Source: Heritagella sp051881655 (lineage in GTDB: Bacteria > Bacillota > Clostridia > Oscillospirales > Acutalibacteraceae). Taken from it: DNA of 27,977 nucleotides. Within the stretch, counting starts at the first letter, position 1, and every line of letters starts with the position of its first letter. Position numbers and translations under genes: made by a program. The notes under the pieces were generated by a model. The model saw nothing but the letters and a program-made list of their open reading frames with translations. It searched no databases and was not told the DNA's origin. The stretch lies in assembly GCA_051881655.1 (NCBI GenBank), contig JBJEQH010000214.1, positions 1 through 27,977 on the forward strand, in the 5' to 3' direction. Below, piece after piece: positions 1 through 7,105 of the stretch.

Positions 1-233
1 TATGACTAAGGGTATGGCAGCTAATAATGAGGCAAAAGCACGTCGGGTTCTTCCGACTTTTCAAATTGCTCATCGTTGCAGTCACGGATAATACGGAGGA
101 TTGCTTTATTCAAGGTTGCTTGGTGCTGTGCCTGTCCAAAACGATTGATAAAGATAAAATCTGTGTATCCGTCTATCGTAACTTCGCAATGAATATCCAA
201 GTCTTTCTGTTTCTGCTTTTCAAGCTCAAATGC
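1..233 (-). pseudogene. Decayed tyrosine recombinase (Tn916-type integrase) fragment
   Basis: Reading the minus strand from 233 down gives a frame beginning AFELEKQKQ, followed by a DGYTDFIFINRFG stretch, HQATLNKAI and RIIRDCNDEQ. This order is typical of the catalytic domain of Tn916/CTn-type integrases. The frame is closed upstream by a stop at 234-236 and runs into a stop just after LLPHY (about position 15-17). One extra base there shifts the frame; the next frame resumes with SCHTLSH at the window edge. That segment corresponds to the HxLRH box, and the catalytic Arg appears as Ser (AGT). So it has lost its N-terminus, is frameshifted and lacks an active-site residue. The C-terminal part, if kept, lies outside the window. 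The stretch is visibly more AT-rich than the genes to its right, consistent with an integrated element. Family assignment is from remembered motifs, not a search. Confidence 0.8.
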
Positions 234-303
234 TTAAATTTTAGGCAGATGTAAACCATCTGTCTTGTTGTGCTGTAAAGAAATCACTTATCTAAATGAC
301 ATT

Positions 304-333
304 GGGAGACACCACGGGGTGTCTCCCTTTTTT
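304..333 (+). terminator. Rho-independent terminator-like hairpin
   Basis: A perfect 10-bp stem (GGGAGACACC / GGTGTCTCCC) closes a 4-nt loop and is followed by six T on the plus strand. No plus-strand gene is visible upstream in the window. It may terminate transcription coming from the integrated element on the left, or act in reverse as the 3' hairpin of the GH97 gene that ends at 344. In that direction the U-tract is poor. Confidence 0.7.
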
Positions 334-343
334 CGGTTTCTTT

Positions 344-2227
344 TTATGACTGGGGGGTCAGCACCAGAGCGAAGCCACCGTTGACATTCAGCGGCACAAA
401 CAGCCGGTCTCCCTTTTTCACCTTGAACGTCTCGATCTTCACGCGGTGCATATCATGCTGATGCGCACAGTCCCGGGCACGGGTGTGATTCATCAGCTGA
501 TCGATCAGCTTTTCATCCGCCGGGGGCAGAGCACCCTGGGCCGCATCAAAGGGACGCAGGTCCCCCAGATCATCGGCGTACAGCTCGGCTTGGTATTCCA
601 TCCCCTCTTCCAACCAATCCAGGGTCAGGTCCACATTCCGGGGACGGCGGGCACAGATAGCTCCCACAAACCATTCTTTTCCGCTGCGGCGGGCCATCGT
701 CACATAACTGCCGGGCGCCCCCTCCAACAGACGGGTTTCGTCCCACGCGGTTTTTACCTTCTCGAGGAACGGACGGCAGGGGTTTTTCATCACATTCTCC
801 GCGCTCTCGCCGATATGCAGAACATAGCTGGTGAAAATCACCGTCAGCGCCGTCTGGTGCGGATCGGTGGTACCGGTCAGATAGCTGTCGTACACCACGG
901 GGGTAAAGTCCATGGGTCCCATCACATTGCGGGTAAAGGGCAGGGTGCAATGGTGGGCCGCATCGGGTCCGCCGGGCAGGAAATTGCTGAAGTTCTGCAG
1001 GTATTCGCCGCCCATCACCGCTTCACAGCTCATCACATGGGGCCAGCAGCGGCTGAATCCGGATGGCTTCATGCAGCCGTGGAAATTGAGCATCAACCGA
1101 TACTTGGCAGCCAGCTCAGCCAGCATGTCATATTGCTTTACACGCTCGGGAGCATCGGATTCAAAGAAATCAATTTTCAGCCCCACCACGCCCCAGGAGG
1201 ACCACAGCTTCATCTTCTCCTCGGCCTCTTTGGGATCGCGCATATCCGCACTGTGCTCCCAGATCCAGATTTTCACGCCCTTTGTGTCGGCATACCGGAC
1301 CAGCTCGGGGATATCCACATTCCCGGGCCACCCGCCGTCATCCACCGAATACTCAAAGCCCATCGCCGCGGCGTAATCCACATACTCGCGCTGGCGCTTG
1401 GGATCGGTCGGGGACAAATTCTCCGTCATCCAGCTCCAGGCACAGCGGCCGGGGCGGATAAACGAGGGATCTTCCACAATGGACGGGGGATTCAGATTCT
1501 CCAGGGTGTTGCTCTCCACAATATCCGAAAGGGTACCGGTCAGCACCACCCGCCAGGGAGTTTTCAGCGGCAGCGTACCGGGAATATCCCAAAGCTGATC
1601 GGGGCATTTTTTCACCATCAGCATGCGGGGCTGCTCTTTGGAGGACAGCAGGTTCGACCCTCCGTAATCGCCGAATACCGCCGCTTCGGCATACAGGGCC
1701 CACGCACCGCCGCCCAGATCACAGAGCATGGGGAACGCGTAGTTGTTCTGATACAGATCCTCAAACGGGATGGGGTGATAGTGGTCCTCGTACGACATCA
1801 CAAGCTTCATGCCGGAAATGCTGTGAGCCTCCTCCGGTACGCAGAAGCCGCATGTCTCTTCGATGACAGAGACCGGTCCCTTTCCCAAAAGCTGCATCCG
1901 GAATGCCGCCCCGTCATCATAGGCACGACCCTGCACCAGCAGCTGATGCCCGTCTTTTTCCAGCAGCAGGTCCACCGTATGGCAGTCATCCAGGCAGACC
2001 TCTTTTTTAAAGGCCGGAATGGTGTAACGGTCGTGGATTTCTCCGTATGTTGTTTTGACCAGCGTCAGCCCCCCGGTAAAATCCACCTCACGGGTGCGGA
2101 TGCCGATGGGCGCCGTGGCCGCCGCGCGGCGGAACCCCGTGTCCACCTGGTACAAAAGCCTTCCCTCCTGCAGCAAAAACCGCAGGGTTGTGGTTCCCTT
2201 GGGGGAACGCAGAACAGTAACCGACAT
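344..2227 (-). CDS. Glycoside hydrolase family 97 (alpha-galactosidase-type, retaining)
   Basis: A 627-residue protein with the GH97 layout: N-terminal beta-sandwich (about 1-245), central TIM barrel (about 255-520) and C-terminal beta domain (about 525-620). Diagnostic barrel segments are the WSWM region near 264, YSVDDGGW near 293-300, LKIDFFESD (350-358), NFHGCMKPSG (381-390) and SCEAVMGGEY (400-409). In this family the Asp of the K-I/V-D-F strand (D353) is the nucleophile of retaining alpha-galactosidases, and the Glu about 50 residues later (E402) is the acid/base. Inverting SusB-like alpha-glucosidases lack that Asp, so the retaining type is inferred. No signal peptide is visible, so the enzyme is probably cytoplasmic and acts on imported alpha-galactosides. 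The start is ATG with GAGAGGAG upstream at a longish spacing of about 11 nt. It lies downstream of the E2-like gene but is separated from it by a hairpin. The exact substrate is uncertain. Confidence 0.85.
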   Translation of the reverse strand: MSVTVLRSPKGTTTLRFLLQEGRLLYQVDTGFRRAAATAPIGIRTREVDFTGGLTLVKTTYGEIHDRYTIPAFKKEVCLDDCHTVDLLLEKDGHQLLVQGRAYDDGAAFRMQLLGKGPVSVIEETCGFCVPEEAHSISGMKLVMSYEDHYHPIPFEDLYQNNYAFPMLCDLGGGAWALYAEAAVFGDYGGSNLLSSKEQPRMLMVKKCPDQLWDIPGTLPLKTPWRVVLTGTLSDIVESNTLENLNPPSIVEDPSFIRPGRCAWSWMTENLSPTDPKRQREYVDYAAAMGFEYSVDDGGWPGNVDIPELVRYADTKGVKIWIWEHSADMRDPKEAEEKMKLWSSWGVVGLKIDFFESDAPERVKQYDMLAELAAKYRLMLNFHGCMKPSGFSRCWPHVMSCEAVMGGEYLQNFSNFLPGGPDAAHHCTLPFTRNVMGPMDFTPVVYDSYLTGTTDPHQTALTVIFTSYVLHIGESAENVMKNPCRPFLEKVKTAWDETRLLEGAPGSYVTMARRSGKEWFVGAICARRPRNVDLTLDWLEEGMEYQAELYADDLGDLRPFDAAQGALPPADEKLIDQLMNHTRARDCAHQHDMHRVKIETFKVKKGDRLFVPLNVNGGFALVLTPQS

Positions 2228-2284
2228 GGTTTTTCAAACTCCTCTCTCCGTATATGGCCCGGAAAACAAATTTACGGGCACAGG

Positions 2285-2310
2285 AAAGGCCCGAAAACCT
2301 TCGGGCCTTT
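2285..2310 (-). terminator. Hairpin terminator of the E2-like gene
   Basis: An 11-bp perfect stem (AAAGGCCCGAA / TTCGGGCCTTT) with a 4-nt loop lies 13 nt past the stop of the E2-like gene and 58 nt before the GH97 start. The arms end in AAA/TTT, so it could work in either direction, although the U-run is only three long. It probably separates the two genes into different transcripts. Confidence 0.65.
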
Positions 2311-2322
2311 CATTACCTTGGA

Positions 2323-3183
2323 TTATTCCACATCTTCCTCGATTTTTTCCAGGGGCTTTTCCAGCAGTTCCGGATGACCCAGGTACCGGCGCAGCATCTT
2401 GAAGGCCCGGGCAAAATACATCCCGTCGCAGAATCGCTCGTCGGTAACCACTCCCAGACCCACCTGTTTCTTCGAGACAATCTCGTCCTTGCTGTTGACA
2501 ATGGGCTTGTCCCTCTCTTTGCCCATGGCAATGAACAGGCCCGTGGTGCCGAATTCATAAACGTGGTGGTAAATCTGGTTGATCCCCAGGCTTTTCATAT
2601 TGGTGATAAAGCACGAGGTGTGGAAGGGGCTGGCCTCGATCACCGCCTTGGGCAACATATTGTGCCGGTCCATCCATATCAGGGAATTGACCGCTGTGCG
2701 GATAATCGGCGAGGGCAGATTCATGATCTTGGCGGCGAGCTGGTCGGTGGAATTGGACTCGGTCTTCTTCTTGGTCTCAGCCAGAATGGCCTGCTCCACA
2801 AGGGCCGCCACCTCTGCGAGAGTTTCGGTCCCCTGGAACGTCAGCTTAATGGTGGTGCCGGCACTGTTATCGCGCATGGTCTGATGTACCACAAAGCAAA
2901 TGCGGATGTGGTTGCGGGCGTATACCCGCCCCCGCACCACAAAACGGTTCAGCTGCGGCTTCTGGGCCATGATCCGCACCACACTGGCCACCAGAATCTG
3001 CAGATATGTATACGTCTCTCCCTCTTCCTTTTTCTGCTGTATGTATGTATCCATCCCCTCACACAGGATGTTCTCGGTAAAATAATTCATGGAATCCGTA
3101 CGGGTCCGCATAATGTACGGCACGATTTTCTGAAAGGGATCGATGTTATGGACGACCCGTCCATCTGAACGTTTGCTGAACAA
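2323..3183 (-). CDS. Stand-alone E2-type 2-oxoacid dehydrogenase acyltransferase domain protein
   Basis: A 286-residue protein equal to the catalytic (CAT-fold) domain of E2 acyltransferases, with no lipoyl domain and no peripheral-subunit-binding domain. E2-like features are the N-terminal DPF..IVPYIMRTR (15-28), the strand SPFHTSCFITNMKSLG (185-200) matching the usual T-x-S-N-x-G region, and the C-terminal DERFCDG (248-254) at the place of the DHRxxDG active-site motif. The catalytic His is Glu here (E249), while the Asp and Gly remain. The start is taken as TTG at 3183 because AAGGGAGG (3191-3198) sits 7 nt upstream of it; an ATG at 3204 would place that site inside the gene. With no lipoyl domain or E1/E3 genes nearby, a role in a pyruvate-type complex is unlikely. 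The real acyl acceptor is unknown, and it may be a non-catalytic or differently working homolog. Confidence 0.8.
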   Translation of the reverse strand: MFSKRSDGRVVHNIDPFQKIVPYIMRTRTDSMNYFTENILCEGMDTYIQQKKEEGETYTYLQILVASVVRIMAQKPQLNRFVVRGRVYARNHIRICFVVHQTMRDNSAGTTIKLTFQGTETLAEVAALVEQAILAETKKKTESNSTDQLAAKIMNLPSPIIRTAVNSLIWMDRHNMLPKAVIEASPFHTSCFITNMKSLGINQIYHHVYEFGTTGLFIAMGKERDKPIVNSKDEIVSKKQVGLGVVTDERFCDGMYFARAFKMLRRYLGHPELLEKPLEKIEEDVE

Positions 3184-3190
3184 AATATTT

Positions 3191-3198
3191 CCTCCCTT
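3191..3198 (-). promoter_or_regulatory. Ribosome binding site fixing the TTG start of the E2-like gene
   Basis: AAGGGAGG on the minus strand lies 7 nt before TTG (3183-3181). The in-frame ATG further upstream at 3204 has no comparable site and would translate through this sequence as Lys-Gly-Gly. The shorter protein also starts close to the conserved SKRSDGR segment. Confidence 0.75.
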
Positions 3199-3269
3199 GC
3201 ACAAATTTCTTTTGCAATATACCCACCGTTATTTTACTACAGAAACAGGAGCATGCGCAAGTATTTTGT

Positions 3270-3309
3270 GGCCGGGAACGGAATTCTCCGCCCCGGCCCC
3301 TCCTTTTTT
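3270..3309 (+). terminator. GC-rich hairpin followed by T6
   Basis: A bulged stem, GGCCGGG plus CGGA pairing with TCCG plus CCCGGCC (3270-3298), is followed by CCCTCC and TTTTTT at 3304-3309 on the plus strand. No plus-strand gene precedes it; the neighbours on both sides are minus-strand. It may serve as the hairpin after the DUF3789 gene (which ends at 3312) read in the other direction, but that side has no U-run. Confidence 0.4.
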
Positions 3310-3311
3310 CT

Positions 3312-3407
3312 TTACCGGTCCCGGTGAATCTGAATCAGGCACATCACCAGGATCCCGATGCCGCATCCCACCCACAATCCGGCCAGAAAGCCGGCCAAAA
3401 ACATCAT
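3312..3407 (-). CDS. DUF3789-like 31-residue single-pass membrane protein
   Basis: A short frame on the minus strand encodes 31 residues starting MMFLAGFLAG and ending LIQIHRDR. It has one continuous hydrophobic segment (about 3-25) with glycine-rich small-residue spacing (GxxxGxxxG), then a short basic tail on the presumed cytoplasmic side. The start is well supported: AAAGGGGG (3416-3423) lies 8 nt upstream of the first ATG. The pattern 'hydrophobic helix, IMCL-like exit, Q-x-x-R-D-R tail' resembles DUF3789 proteins, which are common in Clostridia and have no assigned function. It is head-to-head with the AAA ATPase gene (start 3558), with about 150 nt between them. A short frame could arise by chance, but the RBS and the hydrophobic profile argue for a gene. 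Confidence 0.7.
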   Translation of the reverse strand: MMFLAGFLAGLWVGCGIGILVMCLIQIHRDR

Positions 3408-3516
3408 ATGGCGCGCCCCCTTTGTTCCATTGTATTCCCGCCCGCCGCTTTTTACCCAGAGTTTTTTCCGAAGCAGGGTGGGAGTTTCGGCTTTTGCTGG
3501 CTTTTCCCGAAAAAGA

Positions 3517-3525
3517 TGCTATACT
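3517..3525 (+). promoter_or_regulatory. Extended -10 promoter for the AAA ATPase gene
   Basis: TGCTATACT is a full extended -10 element (TGn plus TATACT at 3520-3525), 32 nt before the ATG at 3558. A TTGCTG at 3494-3499 is 20 nt upstream, too far for a good -35, so the extended -10 probably carries recognition. Confidence 0.6.
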
Positions 3526-3557
3526 ATGTCTATCGAAGGATCCATAAGGGGGTTTCC

Positions 3558-5525
3558 ATGATGGCCAGTCATCCTTTTGACAGTTTATACGATGATTTTT
3601 TCGGCTCTTCCCGGGCAAAACCGGCCGAGACCAGTCAGGCGGACCGCCTGCAAAAGCAGCTGGACGAGCTCTCGGCCCTGAATCAGGAGCTGCAGCAGCA
3701 GCTGACCCGGGATGGCTTTTCCGATCTCCTCCCCCAAAAAGAGGAGTCAAGGAAAGGCACTCCGGCCGGGGCTTCCGGTGCGGCGGGCTTTGACGGGCTG
3801 CTGGAAGAGCTGGAGCAGACGGTGTGGGGGCAGACGGAATTTCTGCGCAGTCTGATCCGCGGCTTTCGCCGCCCGTTCCTGCTCGATCCCCCGTCCGACG
3901 GCCCGAAGAATACCCTGCTGCTGTGCGGCGGGCGAAACACCGGCCGCCGTTTTGCCCTGACGCAGCTGTGTACCCGGCTGCAGCAGCGCGGTCTTTTGAA
4001 AAATGACCGGATTGATGCCCTTGATCTGTCGCTGTACCGCACCCCGGCGGAGGAAACCCTGTTTTATCAGGATTTGTATGCCGTTCTGCAGGGGGATGCC
4101 CCGGTGCTGATCTGGGAGAACTACCAGGCCTGCGCCCCCCGTTTTTTAGAGGTCATCCGCGATCTGGTGCTGACCGGCCGCAGCCGCCTGCCGGGCCGGT
4201 ATGTGGAGCAGAAGGGGGTACTGGTCTCGGCCGGTACGGCGCTGTCCCGCTCGCCGGTATCGCAGATCACCGCCGGGGACCGGTATTTTGTCTTCTTCAG
4301 TGAGAAGGGGCCGCAGGAGCTGGCCGACCGGTTCGGTGCGCCCTTTCTGCAGAGGGTACCGGATATCTGCTGCACCGTGCCCCTTTCGCCGCAGGCCCGG
4401 CAGAAAATCGCCAACCGGGAGATGGTCGCCCTGGCCCGCCAGTGCCGCGAGAAGCTGCGCCTGACCCTGCAGCGGGACGAAACCCTGACCCAGGATTGCC
4501 TTTCTCACTACCGGGAGAGCAGCGGCGCCGGGGAGCTGCTGCAATACCGGGAGACCCTGTACCGGGCGCTGAGTCAGCTGATTCTCACCCGGGAAATAAA
4601 GCCCGATACCCCCCTTCTCCTCACCGTGGAAAACGGAACTCTTCAGGCCACCCTGCCGGGGGAGGAGCCCTTCCCGCTGCTGTCCCTTCTCCCCGGTGCC
4701 TATCAGGGAGACCTGCAGAAAATCGAGGAAGAGTTGCGGGACATTGTGGGACTGGAGCCGGTAAAAAAGACGATCTTCTCCTTAAAAGAGCTGTTTGCCG
4801 TTCAGCAGCGCCGCCGTCAGGAGGGACTGAAAACGGAGAGCCCCTCGATGCACATGATCTTCACCGGCAACCCCGGCACCGGCAAGACCACCATCGCCCG
4901 GCTGACCGGGCGCTATCTCAAGGCCATCGGCGCCCTGTCCGGCGGCCAGCTGATCGAGGTCAGCCGGGCTGACCTGGTGGGCCGCTATGTGGGCCACACC
5001 GCGCCGCTGGTCAATTCGGTACTGCGCTCGGCGCTGGGCGGCGTCCTGTTTATTGATGAGGCCTATTCCCTGTGCCGCGGCGAGGACGATTCTTTCGGGC
5101 TGGAAGCGGTAGACACCCTCGTTAAGGGCATGGAGGACCACCGCAATGAGCTGGTGGTAATTCTGGCCGGGTATCTGGATGAGATGGAAGCCTTCCTCTC
5201 CTCCAATTCGGGGCTGGCCTCGCGCTTCCCCCATCAGATTGATTTCCCCGATTACACCGGGGAGGAGCTGCTGCGCATCGCCGAAATCCAGGTAAAGAGC
5301 AAGGGGTACCGCATGGCGCCGGACTGCGGAGAAAAGCTGCTGCCCTTTTTCACCCGGGCCCAGGAGGAGAACGCCCGGGAAAACGGAAACGGACGGCTGG
5401 CCCGCAACGTGGTGGAGGCCGCCATTGTCCGCCAGGCGGGCCGTCTGATGGACGACCCCGAAGCGGACTTGTCCCTGCTGCTGCCGGAGGACTTTGATCT
5501 GGTGCAGGAGGAAATTTCCGAATAA
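3558..5525 (+). CDS. CbxX/CfxQ (SpoVK-like) AAA+ ATPase with N-terminal degenerate AAA module
   Basis: A 655-residue protein from the ATG at 3558, 5 nt after AAGGGGG (a second ATG follows directly). Residues 25-50 form a short Gln/Leu coiled coil. Residues 75-300 look like an AAA domain that has lost its ATP site: GGRNTGRRF (124-132) stands where Walker A should be but has Arg for the essential Lys, and VLIWEN (183-188) replaces the Walker B Asp-Glu. Residues 385-655 form an intact CbxX/CfxQ domain: Walker A GNPGTGKTT (437-445), pore loop GRYVGHTA (475-482), Walker B VLFIDEA (496-502), sensor region VVILAGY (533-539) and presumed arginine finger R556 in LASRFP. Family members form hexameric ring motors that remodel proteins; the best known is the Rubisco activase CbbX, while SpoVK is sporulation-linked. 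The substrate here is unknown. The N-terminal module probably acts as scaffold or substrate-recruiting part. No sporulation gene is adjacent. Confidence 0.85.
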   Translation: MMASHPFDSLYDDFFGSSRAKPAETSQADRLQKQLDELSALNQELQQQLTRDGFSDLLPQKEESRKGTPAGASGAAGFDGLLEELEQTVWGQTEFLRSLIRGFRRPFLLDPPSDGPKNTLLLCGGRNTGRRFALTQLCTRLQQRGLLKNDRIDALDLSLYRTPAEETLFYQDLYAVLQGDAPVLIWENYQACAPRFLEVIRDLVLTGRSRLPGRYVEQKGVLVSAGTALSRSPVSQITAGDRYFVFFSEKGPQELADRFGAPFLQRVPDICCTVPLSPQARQKIANREMVALARQCREKLRLTLQRDETLTQDCLSHYRESSGAGELLQYRETLYRALSQLILTREIKPDTPLLLTVENGTLQATLPGEEPFPLLSLLPGAYQGDLQKIEEELRDIVGLEPVKKTIFSLKELFAVQQRRRQEGLKTESPSMHMIFTGNPGTGKTTIARLTGRYLKAIGALSGGQLIEVSRADLVGRYVGHTAPLVNSVLRSALGGVLFIDEAYSLCRGEDDSFGLEAVDTLVKGMEDHRNELVVILAGYLDEMEAFLSSNSGLASRFPHQIDFPDYTGEELLRIAEIQVKSKGYRMAPDCGEKLLPFFTRAQEENARENGNGRLARNVVEAAIVRQAGRLMDDPEADLSLLLPEDFDLVQEEISE

Positions 5526-5536
5526 TGAAAGAAAAA

Positions 5537-5860
5537 GGGCGTCACTTCGCTTTTTAACGGGATGCGCGGGCTGCAGCAGAAACAAGTATAGTTGCCAATC
5601 GGCGTTCCGGCAGCTTCAAAGGTGGAGGCTTGGTGGCTGTAAATGCACGCCGTTTTGAGAATGGAGAAGAAATTTTCTGCCATAGCGTTACTATAACAGT
5701 TTTCCCATCTTGATAGGGACGGAAGTATCCCCTATCCTTTAGTCAGGGCAACGTATGCCTGTGAGGTGTACGGATCCCCTTGGCCGCTGCGGAACTCCGC
5801 AGCGGCTTTTTTCTCCTTCTGCAAGGCAAACCGGATGGTGTCCGGTACGAACTTGACCGT
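5537..5860 (-). pseudogene. Decayed IS3-family transposase (OrfB) fragment
   Basis: The minus strand from 5860 to 5537 reads as the C-terminal half of an IS3-group OrfB (DDE, rve-type): PDTIRFALQKEK, then FRSGQGDPYTSQAY (family FHSDQGxQYTSQAY), LTKG-stop-GILPSLSRWENCYSNA (family LTKxYGIxPSMSRxGNCYDNA), AENFFSILKTACIY and a worn-out end near PLKSEVTP. The second catalytic Asp is Gly (codon 5785-5783) and a TAG interrupts at 5734-5732. The retained Glu of AENFF (5677-5675) is still exactly 35 residues from the lost Asp position. There are thus substitutions and a nonsense codon but no indel between these sites. No first Asp and no N-terminal half are seen (stop at 5863-5861). The fragment lies just after the AAA ATPase stop in convergent orientation. 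No terminal inverted repeats were recognised. Confidence 0.85.
5783..5812 (+). terminator. Strong Rho-independent terminator inside the IS3 remnant
   Basis: A perfect 10-bp stem GCCGCTGCGG / CCGCAGCGGC with the loop AACT is followed by six T. It is the best plus-strand terminator after the AAA ATPase gene, 258 nt past its stop. It lies inside the transposase remnant and overlaps the codon where the catalytic Asp was lost. Confidence 0.8.
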
Positions 5861-6061
5861 TTATGTTGTTCTTGCGGCTGTTATTGCCCCCTATCCCCGA
5901 AAGCAATGGTTGGACTGGTTCGTATTTTTATCTCAACATAATCGTACCCCCTCATGCAGGACTTTTCTTTTCCTACATGAGGGGGCTCTTTGTCTATTGT
6001 CCGTTTTTACTGGACCTGTTCAGTTCACAATGGAACAGGGGGCCTTTTTATATCCTCTTTT
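5861..6061. other. Intergenic stretch with two imperfect hairpins, no gene seen
   Basis: Between the IS3 remnant and the threonine aldolase stop I see no convincing coding frame. Two inverted repeats are present: CCCCCTCATG / CATGAGGGGG (5947-5956 with 5976-5985, extended inwards by AGG/CCT) and CCTGTTC / GAACAGG (6015-6021 with 6033-6039). Neither has a good U-run for the minus-strand operon ending at 6062, though one of them may still mark its 3' end. Confidence 0.5.
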
Positions 6062-7105
6062 TCAGGGGCACTCCATCTGCGCGATATCGGCCAGCAGTGC
6101 CTGCACGTCCTCTTCCCGGGTGGACCAGCTGGTGCAAAAGCGCACCGCATCGTGATTTTCGTCCACCGGTTCCCACGGGCAAAAAGCGTACTTCCGGGAT
6201 AAAAAGGCCTGCTGCCCTTTGCTGAGAATGGGGAACTGCTGATTGGTGGGGGAGGGGTAGAGGAAGGAAACCCCCTTTTGGGCAAAAGCGTCATGAATCA
6301 TCCGGGCCAGCCGCACCGCGTGGCGGCTGATCGTCCCGTACCGGTCCCCCTCCAGCAGGGTGTCAAACTGCAGCCCCAAAAGCCGGCCCTTGGCCAGCAT
6401 ACCGCCCCGCTGTTTCATCAGATAGCGGAAATCCGGCTTCAGCGCATCGCTGCTGATCACCACGGCCTCGCCGAACAGGGCGCCGATTTTTGTGCCGCCG
6501 ATATAGAAAACATCGCACAATTTCGTGAGATCCGCCAGGGTCAGGTCCCCGCCGTTGGCCGCCAGACCGTAGCCCAGCCGGGCTCCGTCCAGATACAACG
6601 GCAGATGAAACCGGCGGCACACATCCGAGAGGGCCGTCAGCTCCTCCCGGCTGTACAGGGTGCCGTTTTCCGTGGGGTACGCCAGAAACACCATGCCGGG
6701 CTGGACGGTGTGCTCGTGGTTTTCATCCTTCCAGTGGGCCTCCAGAGCCGCCTGCACCTGTTCGGCGGTGATCTTCCCGTCCCGGCTGGGAAGGGGCAGC
6801 ACCTTGTGGCCGGTGGCCTCGATGGCGCCGCTCTCGTGGACATTGATGTGGCCGGTATCGGCGCACAGCACGCCCTGCCACGGGCGCAGCACCGCAGCGA
6901 TCACCGTCAGGTTGGTCTGGGTGCCGCCCATCAGGAAATGAACATCGACCGTCTCGTTTTGGCACAGGGCGCGGATCTTTTCCCGGGCGCTCTCGCAGTA
7001 GGGGTCCTCCCCGTAGCCGGGGGTCTGTTCCTCGTTGGTCTCCAGCAGCCGCTGCAAAATGGCGGGATGGGCGCCGGTGTTGTAATCGCATTCAAAGCGG
7101 ATCAC
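6062..7105 (-). CDS. ltaE: Low-specificity L-threonine aldolase (PLP enzyme)
   Basis: A 347-residue fold-type I PLP enzyme that splits L-threonine or allo-threonine to glycine and acetaldehyde. Family marks are ECDYNTGAHPAI at the N-terminus, the phosphate-binding region GGTQTN (60-65), HESGAIEATGHK (90-101), the cofactor-ring Asp in YLDGARLGYG (D173, with R176) and the Schiff-base lysine in YIGGTKIGALFGEA (K206). The start is GTG at 7105: an AGAGGAGG-type site sits just upstream, and the GTG overlaps the stop of the preceding glycosyltransferase as GTGA. Extending further upstream would read into that gene in another frame. It is the last gene of the yfhO-GT2 operon and is translationally coupled to it, which is unusual company for a glycine-forming enzyme. 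Assignment is by motifs; activity towards related beta-hydroxy amino acids is possible. Confidence 0.9.
   Translation of the reverse strand: MIRFECDYNTGAHPAILQRLLETNEEQTPGYGEDPYCESAREKIRALCQNETVDVHFLMGGTQTNLTVIAAVLRPWQGVLCADTGHINVHESGAIEATGHKVLPLPSRDGKITAEQVQAALEAHWKDENHEHTVQPGMVFLAYPTENGTLYSREELTALSDVCRRFHLPLYLDGARLGYGLAANGGDLTLADLTKLCDVFYIGGTKIGALFGEAVVISSDALKPDFRYLMKQRGGMLAKGRLLGLQFDTLLEGDRYGTISRHAVRLARMIHDAFAQKGVSFLYPSPTNQQFPILSKGQQAFLSRKYAFCPWEPVDENHDAVRFCTSWSTREEDVQALLADIAQMECP

Noticed and set aside
27..254. A 75-codon open frame on the plus strand with ATG
   Set aside because: It is antisense to the clearly recognisable integrase remnant, has no RBS and encodes an unrecognisable mix.
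446..2377. A 643-codon frame on the plus strand opposite the GH97 gene
   Set aside because: It is a codon-bias shadow: His/Gln/Gly-rich with no domain, opposite a gene with intact catalytic motifs. The same applies to the long frames opposite yfhO (8655-10736), threonine aldolase (6278-7186), the LCP-downstream region (12573-14375) and the permease/rsmE region (19786-21372).
3324..3557. N-terminal extension of the AAA ATPase by 78 residues
   Set aside because: The extension covers the promoter and the DUF3789 gene, has no RBS and reads as low-quality sequence; the ATG at 3558 has AAGGGGG in place.
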